Source: Streptomyces sp. MUM 203J
GTDB lineage: Bacteria > Actinomycetota > Actinomycetes > Streptomycetales > Streptomycetaceae
DNA length: 64,000 bases
Reading direction: 5' to 3'
Assembly: GCF_022414595.1 (NCBI RefSeq)
Contig: NZ_JADWYO010000028.1
Coordinates: forward strand, 1 to 64,000
The translations under genes were made by a program, and so were the position numbers. A model generated the notes under the pieces. The model did no database searches. It was not told the DNA's origin and was given only the letters and a program-made list of their open reading frames with translations. Shown here one piece after another: positions 16,742 through 25,310 of the stretch (the stretch's first letter is position 1; every line of letters begins with the position of its first letter).

Positions 16742-18019
16742 TCACGGGAGCGAGCTGAGGTACATCCCCGAGGTCCCGGCGCCGGGGGTGTTCCGGCAGG
16801 TGTGGTGTCCGCTCGCCCCGGCGGCGTACACGAGGGCGAGGCAGCGCCCCTGCCCGAGCTGCCCGTAGTAGTTCGGGTGCATGGACTCCTGGATGGGCCC
16901 CTGGGTCTCGTTGCTGTCGATCCACCGGGCCCACTCGCTGGTGGCGGCGGAAGGCGCCTGCGTGGAGGTCACGAGGCGGCTGGCGGTGGCACAGACCTCC
17001 CGCCCCTGGAGCATGTCGCGCAGGTCCAGGAACTGGACGCCCTTGGCGGTGGCGACGCCGCGCAGCCGGTCCGCGAGCTGCGGGACGAGGGAGTCGCGCG
17101 CCCAGTCGGAGTCCTTGTTCCAGAACGGGCACCCACCGGTGGTGACCCGGGACCAGCCGCTCTGGCTGTAGCGGTTCTCGGAGCCGCGCGGAATGGGCGA
17201 GGGGTACGACTGGAGGACGATCCGGTACGACCCGGAGCCGTACCCGGCCGCGGTCATCACGGCGCGGATCTCGTCGACGGCCTTGCCGACGTCGGCCATC
17301 ACGGCGTCGATGCGCTGGTCGACGAGGACCTGCTGGTCGTCGTGGCAGTACGAGTACCAGAGGATGTAGTCCTTGGCGCACTTCTCGATGATGGAGGCGA
17401 AGCCCAGGTCGTTGCCGCCGATGGACAGGGCGACGGCCTTGACGTCGTACTGGGCGGCGACGGCGGCGAGCCGGTCGGCCTGCGGGGCTTCACCCTTGTA
17501 GGAGACGCCGCCGCTGACGGCACGGAAGACGTTGCGGGTCACGGCCCCGGAGCAGGCCAGGTTGACCAGCGCCTGCGCTCCGGTGCCGGTGGCGCTCCTG
17601 ACCTCGGCGGAGTCGGAGCGGTGGCACCCGTTCGCGGCGGTGGCGCCGTAGACACGGGACGGGTCGTACGTACTGCCGCTGACCCAGGCCCGGTCGGTGC
17701 CGTTGCGGGAGCCGCTGTTGGTGAGGCTGTTGCCCCGCCAGCGGCCGGCCTCGCCGGAGATGTAGCTGTCGCCCATGGAGACGATCGCACTGGGCCCGTA
17801 CCCCTGGCCGGCGGCGGCGGGCGGGGCGGCGGCGATCCCGGCACCGCACAGGAGGGACGCGGCGGTCACGGCGGTGAGCACCCGTCGGCGAGTACGGGCA
17901 CGGACGCGCGTGAAGGCGCGGTTCAGCGCACGGGCGGCGGTGGCGCGGGTGCCGGTGGGGTCTGCGGCGGTATGACGCACGCCCGTGGGGTGGGCGGCGG
18001 TGGTGCGGAATCCGGACAC
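16742..18019 (-). CDS. Secreted SGNH/GDSL lipase-esterase
   Basis: The 425-residue precursor has an unusually long charged N-region (about 40 residues, with Thr-Ala-Ala repeats) before a signal core (VLTAVTAASLLCGAGIAAAP). The SGNH domain holds the nucleophile block SMGDSYISGEAGRW, the oxyanion Gly in NLACSGA, SIGGNDLGFA and the Asp/His block ESMHPNYYGQLGQ. Several cysteines suggest disulfides. It is expected to hydrolyse ester lipids outside the cell. I start at GTG 18019, which has GGAG at correct spacing; the in-frame ATG 18031 adds 4 residues without a clear ribosome site. A long hairpin sits just upstream (18043-18086). Confidence 0.9.
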   Translation of the reverse strand: MSGFRTTAAHPTGVRHTAADPTGTRATAARALNRAFTRVRARTRRRVLTAVTAASLLCGAGIAAAPPAAAGQGYGPSAIVSMGDSYISGEAGRWRGNSLTNSGSRNGTDRAWVSGSTYDPSRVYGATAANGCHRSDSAEVRSATGTGAQALVNLACSGAVTRNVFRAVSGGVSYKGEAPQADRLAAVAAQYDVKAVALSIGGNDLGFASIIEKCAKDYILWYSYCHDDQQVLVDQRIDAVMADVGKAVDEIRAVMTAAGYGSGSYRIVLQSYPSPIPRGSENRYSQSGWSRVTTGGCPFWNKDSDWARDSLVPQLADRLRGVATAKGVQFLDLRDMLQGREVCATASRLVTSTQAPSAATSEWARWIDSNETQGPIQESMHPNYYGQLGQGRCLALVYAAGASGHHTCRNTPGAGTSGMYLSSLP

Positions 18020-18042
18020 GGCGAACTCCATCGTTCGGCCAT

Positions 18043-18086
18043 GCCATGGGGCGCATTCCGGACGTACACGGAATGCGCCCCATGGC
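18043..18086. promoter_or_regulatory. 18-bp perfect hairpin just upstream of the lipase start
   Basis: 18043-18060 pairs perfectly with 18069-18086 around an 8-nt loop, about 24 bp upstream of the lipase GTG. No gene ends nearby, because the next gene is divergent. So this is more likely an attenuator, mRNA-stabilising leader or large operator than an end-of-gene terminator. Confidence 0.6.
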
Positions 18087-18308
18087 GGTGTGGCACACGG
18101 GTGAGGGGTAAGCCGCCGGCCGGTGGCATGCGGGAATCTGGCATGCCCGCAGTTGTTACCGCTAGGTAGCGTCGGGTCTCTTTTCGGTCACGGAAACCGG
18201 GTGATTTCGCACCACTTCGAAGCGAAATCCGGCCACGGCCGCCGTCTGAAAGCCCTGCGTGCCGCGCGGGGGCGCCGCCGTCCCGGCACCGGCCGTAGGA
18301 TCCCGATC

Positions 18309-18797
18309 ATGCTGAGACTGGAGCCGCTGCGCGACGATCACGCGGCGGCGGTGCTGGCGTTCGAGCGGGCGAACCGGGAGTACTTCGCACGTACGGTGCC
18401 GGACCGGGGCGACGCGTACTTCGCGGACTTCGCGTCCCGGCACGCGGCGCTGCTGGCCGAGCAGGAGTCGGGCGCGTGCGCGTTCCACGTGATCGTGGAA
18501 CGGGGCGTCCTGCTGGGCCGCCTGAACCTGCTGGACCTGGCGGACGGCGAGGCCGAGCTGGGCTACCGCGTGAGCGAGGCGGCGGCGGGCCGGGGCGTGG
18601 CGACCCGCGCGGTGGCCGCGGCCTGCGGGCTGGCGGCGGAGTCGTACGGGCTCCGCTCCCTGCGTGCCCTGACGACCCTCGACAACCCCGCGTCGATGCG
18701 GGTCCTGGAACGCAACGGGTTCCGCCCGGCGGCCGACACTGCCGTCGACGGCCGCCCGGCCCTGCGCTGGCACCGCGCGCTCACGCCGGAGGGGTGA
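18309..18797 (+). CDS. GNAT family N-acetyltransferase
   Basis: The 162-residue GCN5-type acetyltransferase resembles RimJ-like enzymes. It has LRLEPLRDDHAAAVLAFE at the start, ELGYRVSEAAAGRGVATRAV (acetyl-CoA pyrophosphate loop Q/RxxGxG/A) and LDNPASMRVLERNGFR near the end. The acceptor is unknown. ATG 18309 follows a weak AGGA; the frame is open further upstream but that region is promoter-like. It converges with the broken GNAT gene. Confidence 0.88.
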   Translation: MLRLEPLRDDHAAAVLAFERANREYFARTVPDRGDAYFADFASRHAALLAEQESGACAFHVIVERGVLLGRLNLLDLADGEAELGYRVSEAAAGRGVATRAVAAACGLAAESYGLRSLRALTTLDNPASMRVLERNGFRPAADTAVDGRPALRWHRALTPEG

Positions 18798-18808
18798 CCC
18801 GGCATCCG

Positions 18809-19508
18809 TCAGCGGGCCGGCGGGACGGCCGGCGCCTGCGCCCGGCGGCGGGTGAGGCGCCAGACACGGGGCGCCCCGGCGGGTGCCGCCCCCGTGGGCC
18901 TTCTGTTCGGTGGAGCCGAGGCGGGCGGGGACGGCTCCGCCGACGTGGTTCTCCGGGTCGTGGACCACGTCGGCATGAGCCACACCGGGGAGGCGGAACG
19001 CCTGTGCGACCAGGGCTCGGGCGGCCCGGGTGGCGACGCCGCGGCCGGTGACGGCGGGGTGCAGCCGGCAGCCGAGTCCGATGCCGCCGTCCGGGGTGTC
19101 GTCGTACCGGAGGAGCCCGCGGGCCCCGGCGATCGCGCCGTCCAGCACGATCGCGTACGAGTACTCCTCCCCGTCCTCCCAGCCCTTCTGACGCCCTGCC
19201 GGAAAGGCCCGCGCCCGGTCCGCACCGTGCTCCGCGACCCGGGGCAGCCACGGGCGCAGGTGCTCCAGCGACTCCTCGACGACCCGGAAGAACTCCGAAG
19301 GGTCCGCCTCGGCGTCGAACCGCCCCAGGACCAGGCCGTCGCCCAGCCCGATCATCTGCTGTGGAAGCTCCATGGGGAGAGGCATTGCTGCGGCCGTCGG
19401 CCCGGGCATGAAGCGGGCCAGCTCCCGTGCCCTCTCCCGCAGTCGTGCCGCCCAGGCCCCGGCGGCCTCCGGAGAGGCGGGCGTCCCCGTGCGGAACGGG
19501 ACCTGCAC
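18809..19508 (-). pseudogene. Frameshifted GNAT acetyltransferase gene
   Basis: The frame from about 19385 encodes a second GNAT protein (MIGLGDGLVLGRFDAEADP, ending GRGVATRAARALVAQAF, HADVVHDPENHVGGAVPARLG). After the GSTEQKAHG block it runs into nonsense. The natural ending VWRLTRRRAQ continues in the next frame to a stop at 18809. The join is a run of five C on the plus strand (18889-18893); four would restore the frame. This is either a real single-base disruption or a homopolymer sequencing error. Start is uncertain: ATG 19385 or 19373 are likely, and the frame is open to 19508. Confidence 0.7.
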
Positions 19509-19669
19509 ATCGCGGAGGCCGCCGTCCGGAGGAGGGTCCGTTCGCGATCCCGTGTCCGACGACCGCGGTGACCTGGTCGTTCAGCAGGCGCTACCGGGCG
19601 GCCCGCCGGCCGTGGCAGGCTGATGCGGCAGCCGGCTGAGCCTTCCGACACGTCACCAGGAGCATCCCC

Positions 19670-20290
19670 GTGATCCCGCCTCGCCTCGCCTCCTTGCTGG
19701 AGCAGTTCGACTTCGCGCGGGAGCGGCTGACCGCCCGTATGACGGGACCCGTCATGGACAGTGGTGACGGTACGGACACCGGGGTGGGGACGCCGCTGGC
19801 CGACGCGGAGCTGTTCTGGGAGCCCGTGCCGGACTGCTGGTCGGTGCGGCGGCGGGCCGACGGGCCGGGGCCGCGGGCGACGCTGCTGGCGGGGACGGGG
19901 GACTGGGGGCGGGACACCGCGGCGTACCCGCACCCCTGGCCGCCGCCGTTCACCACGATCGCGTGGCGTCTCAGCCATCTGAGCGAGATGCTGGCCCTGC
20001 GCGCCGACCATACGGCGGGCAGCCGCGCCCTGACCCGGGACGACTATGTCGTCGGGGGCGACGCCACCGCTGCCGTGGCCGCGTTCGACGCGGGGGCCTC
20101 CGCCTGGCGGGAAGCGCTGCTGAGCGTCGACGACGCGGCCCTGGACACCGTCGGGTACTGCACGTACCCGCACGGCAGCGACCGGGAGGAGCCGTTCGTC
20201 GACATCGTCTGGTGGGTCAACCAGGAACTCCTCCACCACGGCGCCGAGATCGCGCTGCTCCGCGACCTCTACCGCGCGCGGCACGCCTGA
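19670..20290 (+). CDS. DinB/YfiT-like (DUF664) putative metalloenzyme
   Basis: This 206-residue four-helix-bundle DinB-superfamily protein has the three spaced His positions expected for a metal site: WRLSHLSEML, the central segment, and NQELLHHGAEIALLRDLY near the end. Actinobacterial members include mycothiol-dependent enzymes, but a thiol cofactor cannot be inferred from sequence alone. GTG 19670 is preceded by AGGAG. It stands alone between two decayed genes. Confidence 0.8.
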   Translation: MIPPRLASLLEQFDFARERLTARMTGPVMDSGDGTDTGVGTPLADAELFWEPVPDCWSVRRRADGPGPRATLLAGTGDWGRDTAAYPHPWPPPFTTIAWRLSHLSEMLALRADHTAGSRALTRDDYVVGGDATAAVAAFDAGASAWREALLSVDDAALDTVGYCTYPHGSDREEPFVDIVWWVNQELLHHGAEIALLRDLYRARHA

Positions 20291-20349
20291 CCCGGCAGTC
20301 CGGTCAGGCCCCTGACGCCCGCCGGGATGCCGTGCGGTCGGCTTGACCG

Positions 20350-20938
20350 CCCATGGCACCCGGGACGCGCCGCGGCGGCCGGCAAGGCCGTGGTGATGTT
20401 CACCCGCAGCAGCAGAGCGCCGACGGCCGCGTCGGCCGACAGGCCCGCGGCACGGTAGCGCCGGGGCGGGTCCGCATCCCCGCCACCGAATGGCGAGGGC
20501 CGGATACGGGTGACGAACGTGGTGTCGGGGGCTCCCCCGAGCCTCCGCATGACCGCGCCTCCATGACCGGCGCGGTCCGCTCCCCCGCGGCGGCCGGCAG
20601 GCCGGTCGCCGCGGGCACCGCGACCACCGGCGGCCCGCCACGGTGGCGGACACCGTGAGGACCCACCGCCGTGGCCCGGCCGTCGGCGCCCCTCCCGGGC
20701 GGCTGCCCGCGACCGTTGCCGGCCACGAACGCGCCGAGCGCCGTGAGCGCCCCAGCGGCGCCGGTCCCCCGCCCCCGGCGGGCGCGAAGCCGGGGAACGG
20801 GACGTCGCCGGTCATGAACGCCGTGAAGACCGGCCCGAGCCCCAGGAACGCCACCGCGTCGACGACCCCCGTGACCGCGGTCGACGCCACGAGCACCTCC
20901 GGCAGCGGACCGGGGCGAGCGGATCCGGACACGGGCAC
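20350..20938 (-). pseudogene. Degenerate DUF1275 (YoaK family) membrane protein gene
   Basis: The 5' part from 20938 encodes PLPEVLVASTAVTGVVDAVA, then FLGLGPVFTAFMTGDVPF, the recognisable start of DUF1275 proteins. The frame is then lost. Further matches appear in the other minus frames: FVAGNGRGQ-like near 20720, and APDTTFVTRI followed by AVGALLLRVNITTALPAA near 20360-20530. The matching segments cover less than the usual 230-250 codons, so there are deletions as well as frameshifts. The last relic boundary is approximate. Confidence 0.68.
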
Positions 20939-21041
20939 ACCTGCTGTCCCGGACGAGGCGCGGCCGGCGGGGCCGGGCGCCGCCCGGGGACCGCCTCCGG
21001 CCCCGCCCGGGTCGGGCGGCGCACCGAGGAGGCGCGGCGGC

Positions 21042-21803
21042 TCACGCGCCCGCCGCTCCCAGGACGAGCCCCGCGGCCGCGCCGACGATCATGAAGGGGC
21101 CGAAGGGGATCGCGCTCCTGCGCCCCGCGCGCCGCAGCGCCATGAGCCCCACCCCGTACAACGCGCCCAGCAGGAACCCGGCGAACGCGCCGGTGAACAG
21201 GACGCCCCAGCCGTACCAGCCGAGCGCGGCGCCCAGCGGCACGGCCAGCTTGACGTCACCGAAGCCGAGCCCCTCCGGGTTGACCAGGAACAGCACGAGG
21301 TACGCGCCCCCCAGGACCGCCCCGCCGAGCAACGCGCCCGTCCAGGTGCCTGCGTGGCCCGGGAGCAGGGCCGTGCCGCCCAGGAGGACCGGAGCGGCGG
21401 CGGCGAGCGGCAGCGTCAGCTGATCCGGCAGCCGGTGCACGCGCGCGTCGACCGTCGCCAGCAGGACGAGGACGGGTGCGGTCAGCAGCCACACCGCGAG
21501 CTCCGGCCGGGCACCCGTGGCCCAGGCGATCGCCGCACAGCCCGGCGCGGCGACCGCCACCGCGCCCCATCCCCGGGGCCCCGCCTCGCATGCCCCGCAG
21601 TGCGCGGGCCCCACCCATCCCCGCAGTCCGCCCGGAAACCCGTGCCCCGCACGGCAGGAGGCCCGCCACGGCTCATCGGGCTCAACGGCCATCCGAAACG
21701 CGGCCCGCTGCGCCAGCAGTGCGGTCCCGGCGCCCCACAGGGCGGCGACGAACAGTCCGACGTACACCCGGCCGACCCTAGGGGACCCGGCCCCGTGGGT
21801 CAC
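21042..21803 (-). CDS. Prepilin peptidase (A24 family)
   Basis: The 253-residue polytopic membrane aspartyl protease has about 6-7 membrane segments. The two catalytic Asp are in ATVDARVHRLPDQLTL and the GFGDVKL motif. An N-terminal cysteine patch (ASCRAGHG, AHCGAC) is a vestige of the zinc-binding part of long TFPP enzymes, but the methyltransferase domain is largely missing. It would cleave class III leader peptides of Flp-type pilins. No peptidase is encoded inside the Tad operon at 34.6-46.1 kb, so this unlinked gene is the natural candidate to serve it. GTG 21803 starts; GTG 21770 is an alternative. Confidence 0.88.
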   Translation of the reverse strand: MTHGAGSPRVGRVYVGLFVAALWGAGTALLAQRAAFRMAVEPDEPWRASCRAGHGFPGGLRGWVGPAHCGACEAGPRGWGAVAVAAPGCAAIAWATGARPELAVWLLTAPVLVLLATVDARVHRLPDQLTLPLAAAAPVLLGGTALLPGHAGTWTGALLGGAVLGGAYLVLFLVNPEGLGFGDVKLAVPLGAALGWYGWGVLFTGAFAGFLLGALYGVGLMALRRAGRRSAIPFGPFMIVGAAAGLVLGAAGA

Positions 21804-21860
21804 GAGCCCGGGCCCCCTGGGGGCGGGCCCACGGTTGACGCCCCGGCCCCCGCGGTGCGG

Positions 21861-22487
21861 TCAGAGCAACGCGCCCTCGATCCGCGCGGCGAGCCCGAGT
21901 ACGTCCTGTGCGCCCACCGACCACCCCCCGACGCCCGGCCGGTGCAGCGTACGCGCGATCAGCAGGGCGCCTTCGGGGCGTGGTTCGACACGGAGCAGCC
22001 GCTCCGTGCTCCACTGGTGCGCCGTGTCCGGCCCGGCCCGCGTCACGGCCACGCGCCCTGCCAGCGCGCGGAGTTCCCGGTCGGCGTCGAGCCGTTCCGC
22101 CGCCACCGGATCACCCTGGAACCCGGAGTCGCCGAGGGCGACCCGGTCGGCCACGGGCACGGACAGCGGCACGGCGTACAGCAGCGGGCCCAGGCCGAAC
22201 TGGCGCCGGACGTACCGCCCGCTCAGCACCGAGGCGCGCATCTCGAAGGGGCGGGGCGCCCGGGCGTCCACGTACACGAAGCAGTGGGTCGGCGCGGGCA
22301 TGCCGCTGAACCGCTCGCGCGGCGGCAGCAGGCTGCCCGCCGGGACGCCGTCGCTGTCACCGGGCAGGACGAGGGCCGGGGGCGGTGCCGCGAGGCCGAG
22401 TTCGGCGGCGGTCACGCGCGCGACGTCGGCGGACACGACGGCCGGGTCACGGTCGCGGCCGGTCCAGGTGGCCATGGTCATGGTCAT
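21861..22487 (-). CDS. Conserved actinobacterial protein of unknown function
   Basis: The 208-residue soluble protein begins with an MTMTMATWTGRD run and has no signal or membrane segment. A central HCFVYVDARAPRPFEMRASV strand block and a WSTERLLRVEPRPEG block look folded rather than low complexity. I do not recognise the family. It lies 21 bp downstream of the small membrane protein gene at 22509-22859, same strand, so probably the same transcript. Confidence 0.65.
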   Translation of the reverse strand: MTMTMATWTGRDRDPAVVSADVARVTAAELGLAAPPPALVLPGDSDGVPAGSLLPPRERFSGMPAPTHCFVYVDARAPRPFEMRASVLSGRYVRRQFGLGPLLYAVPLSVPVADRVALGDSGFQGDPVAAERLDADRELRALAGRVAVTRAGPDTAHQWSTERLLRVEPRPEGALLIARTLHRPGVGGWSVGAQDVLGLAARIEGALL

Positions 22488-22508
22488 GGGGGGCTCCTCT
22501 CCTCCGGC

Positions 22509-22859
22509 TCAGAAGGACCCGGCCGAGGTCCGCAGCTCCTGCAACCGCCTCAGCGCGGACTGCCGTTCGGCCTGGAACCGGCCGACACGGGCCTGGGTGA
22601 GCGCGGTCCAGCAGTCGACGGCCTCCCGCGCGCGGTCGAGTGCTTCGGCCCGGCTGCCCCGGGCGGCCAGTTCCTCCCGGTCGCGGTCGGCCTCCTCGGC
22701 GCGCCGCAGCAGCTCCTGGGTGGGGTCCTCGACCGCGGTCCTGATCGCCTCGGACCGGGCGACCCGGGCCTGGCGGCGGCGCACGCTCAGGTATCCCACG
22801 AGAGCGACCAGCCCACCGGTGATCGCGGCGGAAACCAGCTTCATCATCAGATCGTCCAC
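22509..22859 (-). CDS. Small membrane-anchored coiled-coil protein, unknown function
   Basis: This 116-residue protein has one N-terminal membrane segment (LMMKLVSAAITGGLVALVGYL) followed by a basic stretch and a long charged Glu/Arg/Ala helix predicted as coiled coil, ending LRTSAGSF. GTG 22859 (VDDLMMKL) is the most sensible start; the frame is open 9 codons further up. It is divergent from a TetR gene, with an AT-rich palindrome in the 87-bp gap. Confidence 0.65.
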   Translation of the reverse strand: MDDLMMKLVSAAITGGLVALVGYLSVRRRQARVARSEAIRTAVEDPTQELLRRAEEADRDREELAARGSRAEALDRAREAVDCWTALTQARVGRFQAERQSALRRLQELRTSAGSF

Positions 22860-22905
22860 AGCCGAAGTATGGCCTGCCGAGCCCAACGGAATAGAGTCGA
22901 TTTCT

Positions 22906-22918
22906 AGAAAATTTTTCT
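22906..22918. promoter_or_regulatory. AT-rich palindrome in the divergent promoter next to tetR
   Basis: AGAAAA-T-TTTTCT is a 13-bp palindrome inside a markedly AT-rich patch between the divergent genes at 22859 and 22947. Its place fits an operator of the adjacent TetR regulator overlapping both promoters. Confidence 0.5.
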
Positions 22919-22946
22919 GATCTTAAGCTCCGGCTAGACTCCCTCC

Positions 22947-23537
22947 ATGGCAAAGCAGTCCCGTGGCGAGGCCACCGTCGACCGCCTCCTCACCGCGGCA
23001 CTGGAGGTCTTCGCCACGTCCGGGCAGGCGGGGTTCACCGTCAACGCGGTCACCAGGGCCAGCGGAGTCAGCCTCGGCAGCCTCTATCACCACTTCGGCA
23101 GCTTCGACGGTCTGGCCGCCGCGCTGTACGGGCGCTGCCTGGAGCAGACGTACGGGGCGGCCCTGGGCGCCCTCAGCCGCGCCAGGACCGCCCGCACCGG
23201 CATCCGCGCGATGGTGACGACCTATCTGCGGTTCAGCCAGGAGCACCCGGACATCGCCCGCTACCTGCACGGTTCGGCCTACTCCAGCTACCTCGCCGTC
23301 GACGCCGACCGCGCCCGGGGCGCCGAGCCCGACCACTTCCCGAGGGTCGCGGACCAGCTCCGGCGGTGGGTCGACTCAGGCGAGATCGCCCCGCTCCCCG
23401 GACCGCTCCTGGAGGTCCTGGTCGTCGGTCCGGTGGCGGTGGCCGCGCACCGCTGGCTGGCCACGCCGGAGGACATCGACCTCGCCCAGGCCGCGCGCGT
23501 GCTGTCGGACCGCATCTGGCGCTCGGTCCAGGCCTGA
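22947..23537 (+). CDS. TetR family transcriptional regulator
   Basis: The 196-residue protein has the TetR DNA-binding domain in its first 55 residues (VDRLLTAALEVFATSG, then VNAVTRASGVSLGSLYHHF). A ligand-binding helical domain follows, with DIARYLHGSAYSSYL and ending LSDRIWRSVQA. ATG 22947 is the first start in frame. It is divergent from a small membrane protein and its partner, which are the likeliest targets. Confidence 0.88.
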   Translation: MAKQSRGEATVDRLLTAALEVFATSGQAGFTVNAVTRASGVSLGSLYHHFGSFDGLAAALYGRCLEQTYGAALGALSRARTARTGIRAMVTTYLRFSQEHPDIARYLHGSAYSSYLAVDADRARGAEPDHFPRVADQLRRWVDSGEIAPLPGPLLEVLVVGPVAVAAHRWLATPEDIDLAQAARVLSDRIWRSVQA

Positions 23538-23591
23538 CCGGGGCAGCCCGCCCCGTCCCGGTCCCGGGCGGGCTCACCTAGGCTGCGGACC

Positions 23592-23948
23592 ATGACGACA
23601 CGGCGGAAGTGGCGGAACGGCACGGGAACGCTGGTCACCCCCGCCGCCGAGGTCCCCCTGGAGGTGGCCGCCACCTACGCCCGCCGCGCACGGGGCCTGC
23701 TGGGCCGCGACGGCCTGGAGGGCGCCCTGCTGATCGCGCCCTGCGCGAGCGTCCACACCTTCCGGATGCGCTTTCCCATCGACGTGGCATACCTGGACCG
23801 CGAGTTGCGCGTGCTGTCCGTCCACACCCTGCGCCCCGGCCGCCTGCCTCTCCCCCGTCTCCGCGCCCGCTCGGTGCTGGAGACGGAGGCGGGAGCGATG
23901 GCGCGGTGGGGGGTACGGGCGGGGACGCGGCTCTCCGTACGCTTCTAG
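23592..23948 (+). CDS. DUF192 family protein
   Basis: The 118-residue beta-barrel DUF192 protein carries the family blocks YARRARGLLGRDGLEGALLI, HTFRMRFPIDVAYLD, VLSVHTLRPGRLPLP and the C-terminal VLETEAGAMARWGVRAG. There is no signal peptide, unlike many Gram-negative members. Molecular role unknown; in Streptomyces such genes are often found near Flp pilus genes, but here it is about 11 kb away from the operon. ATG 23592. Confidence 0.82.
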   Translation: MTTRRKWRNGTGTLVTPAAEVPLEVAATYARRARGLLGRDGLEGALLIAPCASVHTFRMRFPIDVAYLDRELRVLSVHTLRPGRLPLPRLRARSVLETEAGAMARWGVRAGTRLSVRF

Positions 23949-23993
23949 GTCCGCGGGCCCGACGGGCAGGGGTGCCCCCACCTGTGGACAGCG

Positions 23994-24750
23994 ATGTGCC
24001 TCAAGGGAGGCAGCGGAGTCCGTGACCGGACATCGGGCGGCCACGACGTGGACCGGTACGTGCAGATCGGCTCGCTCACCAGGGTGCTGACGGACACCGT
24101 CCTCACACAACTGACGGTCAAGGGGCGTCTCTCCGTCGGCGCTCCCGTCGAGGAGCGCCTGGACGGCGTACCGTCCGGCACCGGCGTCACCGCGCCACCG
24201 GGCCGAGCACACCTCAGGTCTCCCGGGGCTCCCCCGGGCCTGGAGACGCACCGCCGAGCCCCGTACAGCCCTTCACCGAGCGGGACCTGCGGCAGGCCCT
24301 GCCCGGGCTCGGCCGCCTCCCCGTCGCCCCCGTGGCGAGCAGCTCTGCTCCGACCCGGGACACGCCGTACCGGGGCACGCGCTGACCGGCTTCACCGGCC
24401 GCACGTTCCAGGAACCGGTGGACGGACACGTCCTCCTCGCCCTGGGCCTGGAAGCGGGCGCCGCCACGGCGAACCGCCCGCGGCCTGCGGCTCCTGCCTC
24501 GGAGTCCACTGGGCCGCCCCCGCCCGCTGTGGACCCCTCACCGGCCCGGTGCCCCGGCCGGCGGCATGTGGAGCACCTGCCCCGCGATGACCCGGCTCGT
24601 GGCCGCCCGGCTCGTGGAGCGTGCCCTGGCCGGCCCGGCACCGAGTCGGCAGCGGCCCCCTCGGCCCTCCGGCACAGCGGCACGTCGGGCGGATACTCCG
24701 CCGTCGCCGTCGCCCGCGACGACGGCCCGTGGCTCCTCCCTCACCGCGTC
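23994..24750 (+). pseudogene. Degenerate serine beta-lactamase/D-aminopeptidase-like hydrolase gene
   Basis: Pieces of the beta-lactamase/LpqK-like family appear in order but in different frames. VDRYVQIGSLTRVLTDTVL then QLTVKGRLSVGAPVEERL come near 24050-24160. Then come LTGFTGRTFQEPVDGHVLL near 24385-24440 and GGMWSTCPAMTRLVAARLVE near 24560-24620. SGGYSAVAVARDDG comes near 24690-24725. The SxxK serine position reads SLTR, so the catalytic Lys is also gone. At least three frameshifts separate the blocks. It is inactive and has no intact copy nearby. Confidence 0.7.
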
Positions 24751-24867
24751 AACGGCAACCCGGACGCACGGACCGCCTCGCCCTCAGGGCGTTCACGGCG
24801 GCCCGCAGCGCCCGGACAGGGCCGGCCCGCGCCGGGCGGCCACCGGGCCGCCCGTAGCCTTCCGGTC

Positions 24868-25278
24868 ATGTGGATCAAGAACGCCGGAGCGGGGCCGGTG
24901 ACCGGCTCGCGGGGGTTCCACCCCGCGGAACGGCCGGCCGGAGCCGCCCGCCGGCAGGCTGCCGGACCGGCTGGACCTCACGGGCACCTGCCCGGAGTGC
25001 GGGCTTCGGCCCTCACCGGCCGCCGACGGGCCGTTCGCCGCGCACCCGGAGCGCGAACTCGGCACGAAGGCCCTCGCCCCGGCGAGCGCCAGGGAGGAAG
25101 CCACTGCCGAGTGCCCTGTGGACATGGGCGAGAAGAGCGGCGGATCGCCGACGGCGACGGGGGCGGCCCTGTGGACGGCATCCGCCGCAACAGCGTCCCC
25201 GAGCCCGCGGTGGCACCCCGGGCCCCCACGCGGAACACGTACCGGCAGAGCATGACCATGCACCGCCGGACTCCGTAA
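24868..25278 (+). pseudogene. Relic of an unknown CPECG-containing protein
   Basis: Frame-switching coding-like blocks follow the hydrolase relic. They are VMWIKNAGAGPVTG, then LPDRLDLTGTCPECGLRP with FAAHPERELGTKALA and ATAECPVDMG in another frame, then a tail ending RNTYRQSMTMHRRTP. The CPECG and ECPVD cysteines suggest a small zinc-binding fold. I do not recognise the family. The need to change frame twice argues for a decayed gene. Confidence 0.45.
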
Positions 25279-25310
25279 CCCGACACCTTCCAAGGAGCTG
25301 AACCACCTTC

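Noticed and set aside
23994..25278. Functional hydrolase genes
   Set aside because: Several short plus-strand frames could be called, but recognised blocks are spread over different frames and the SxxK Lys is missing.
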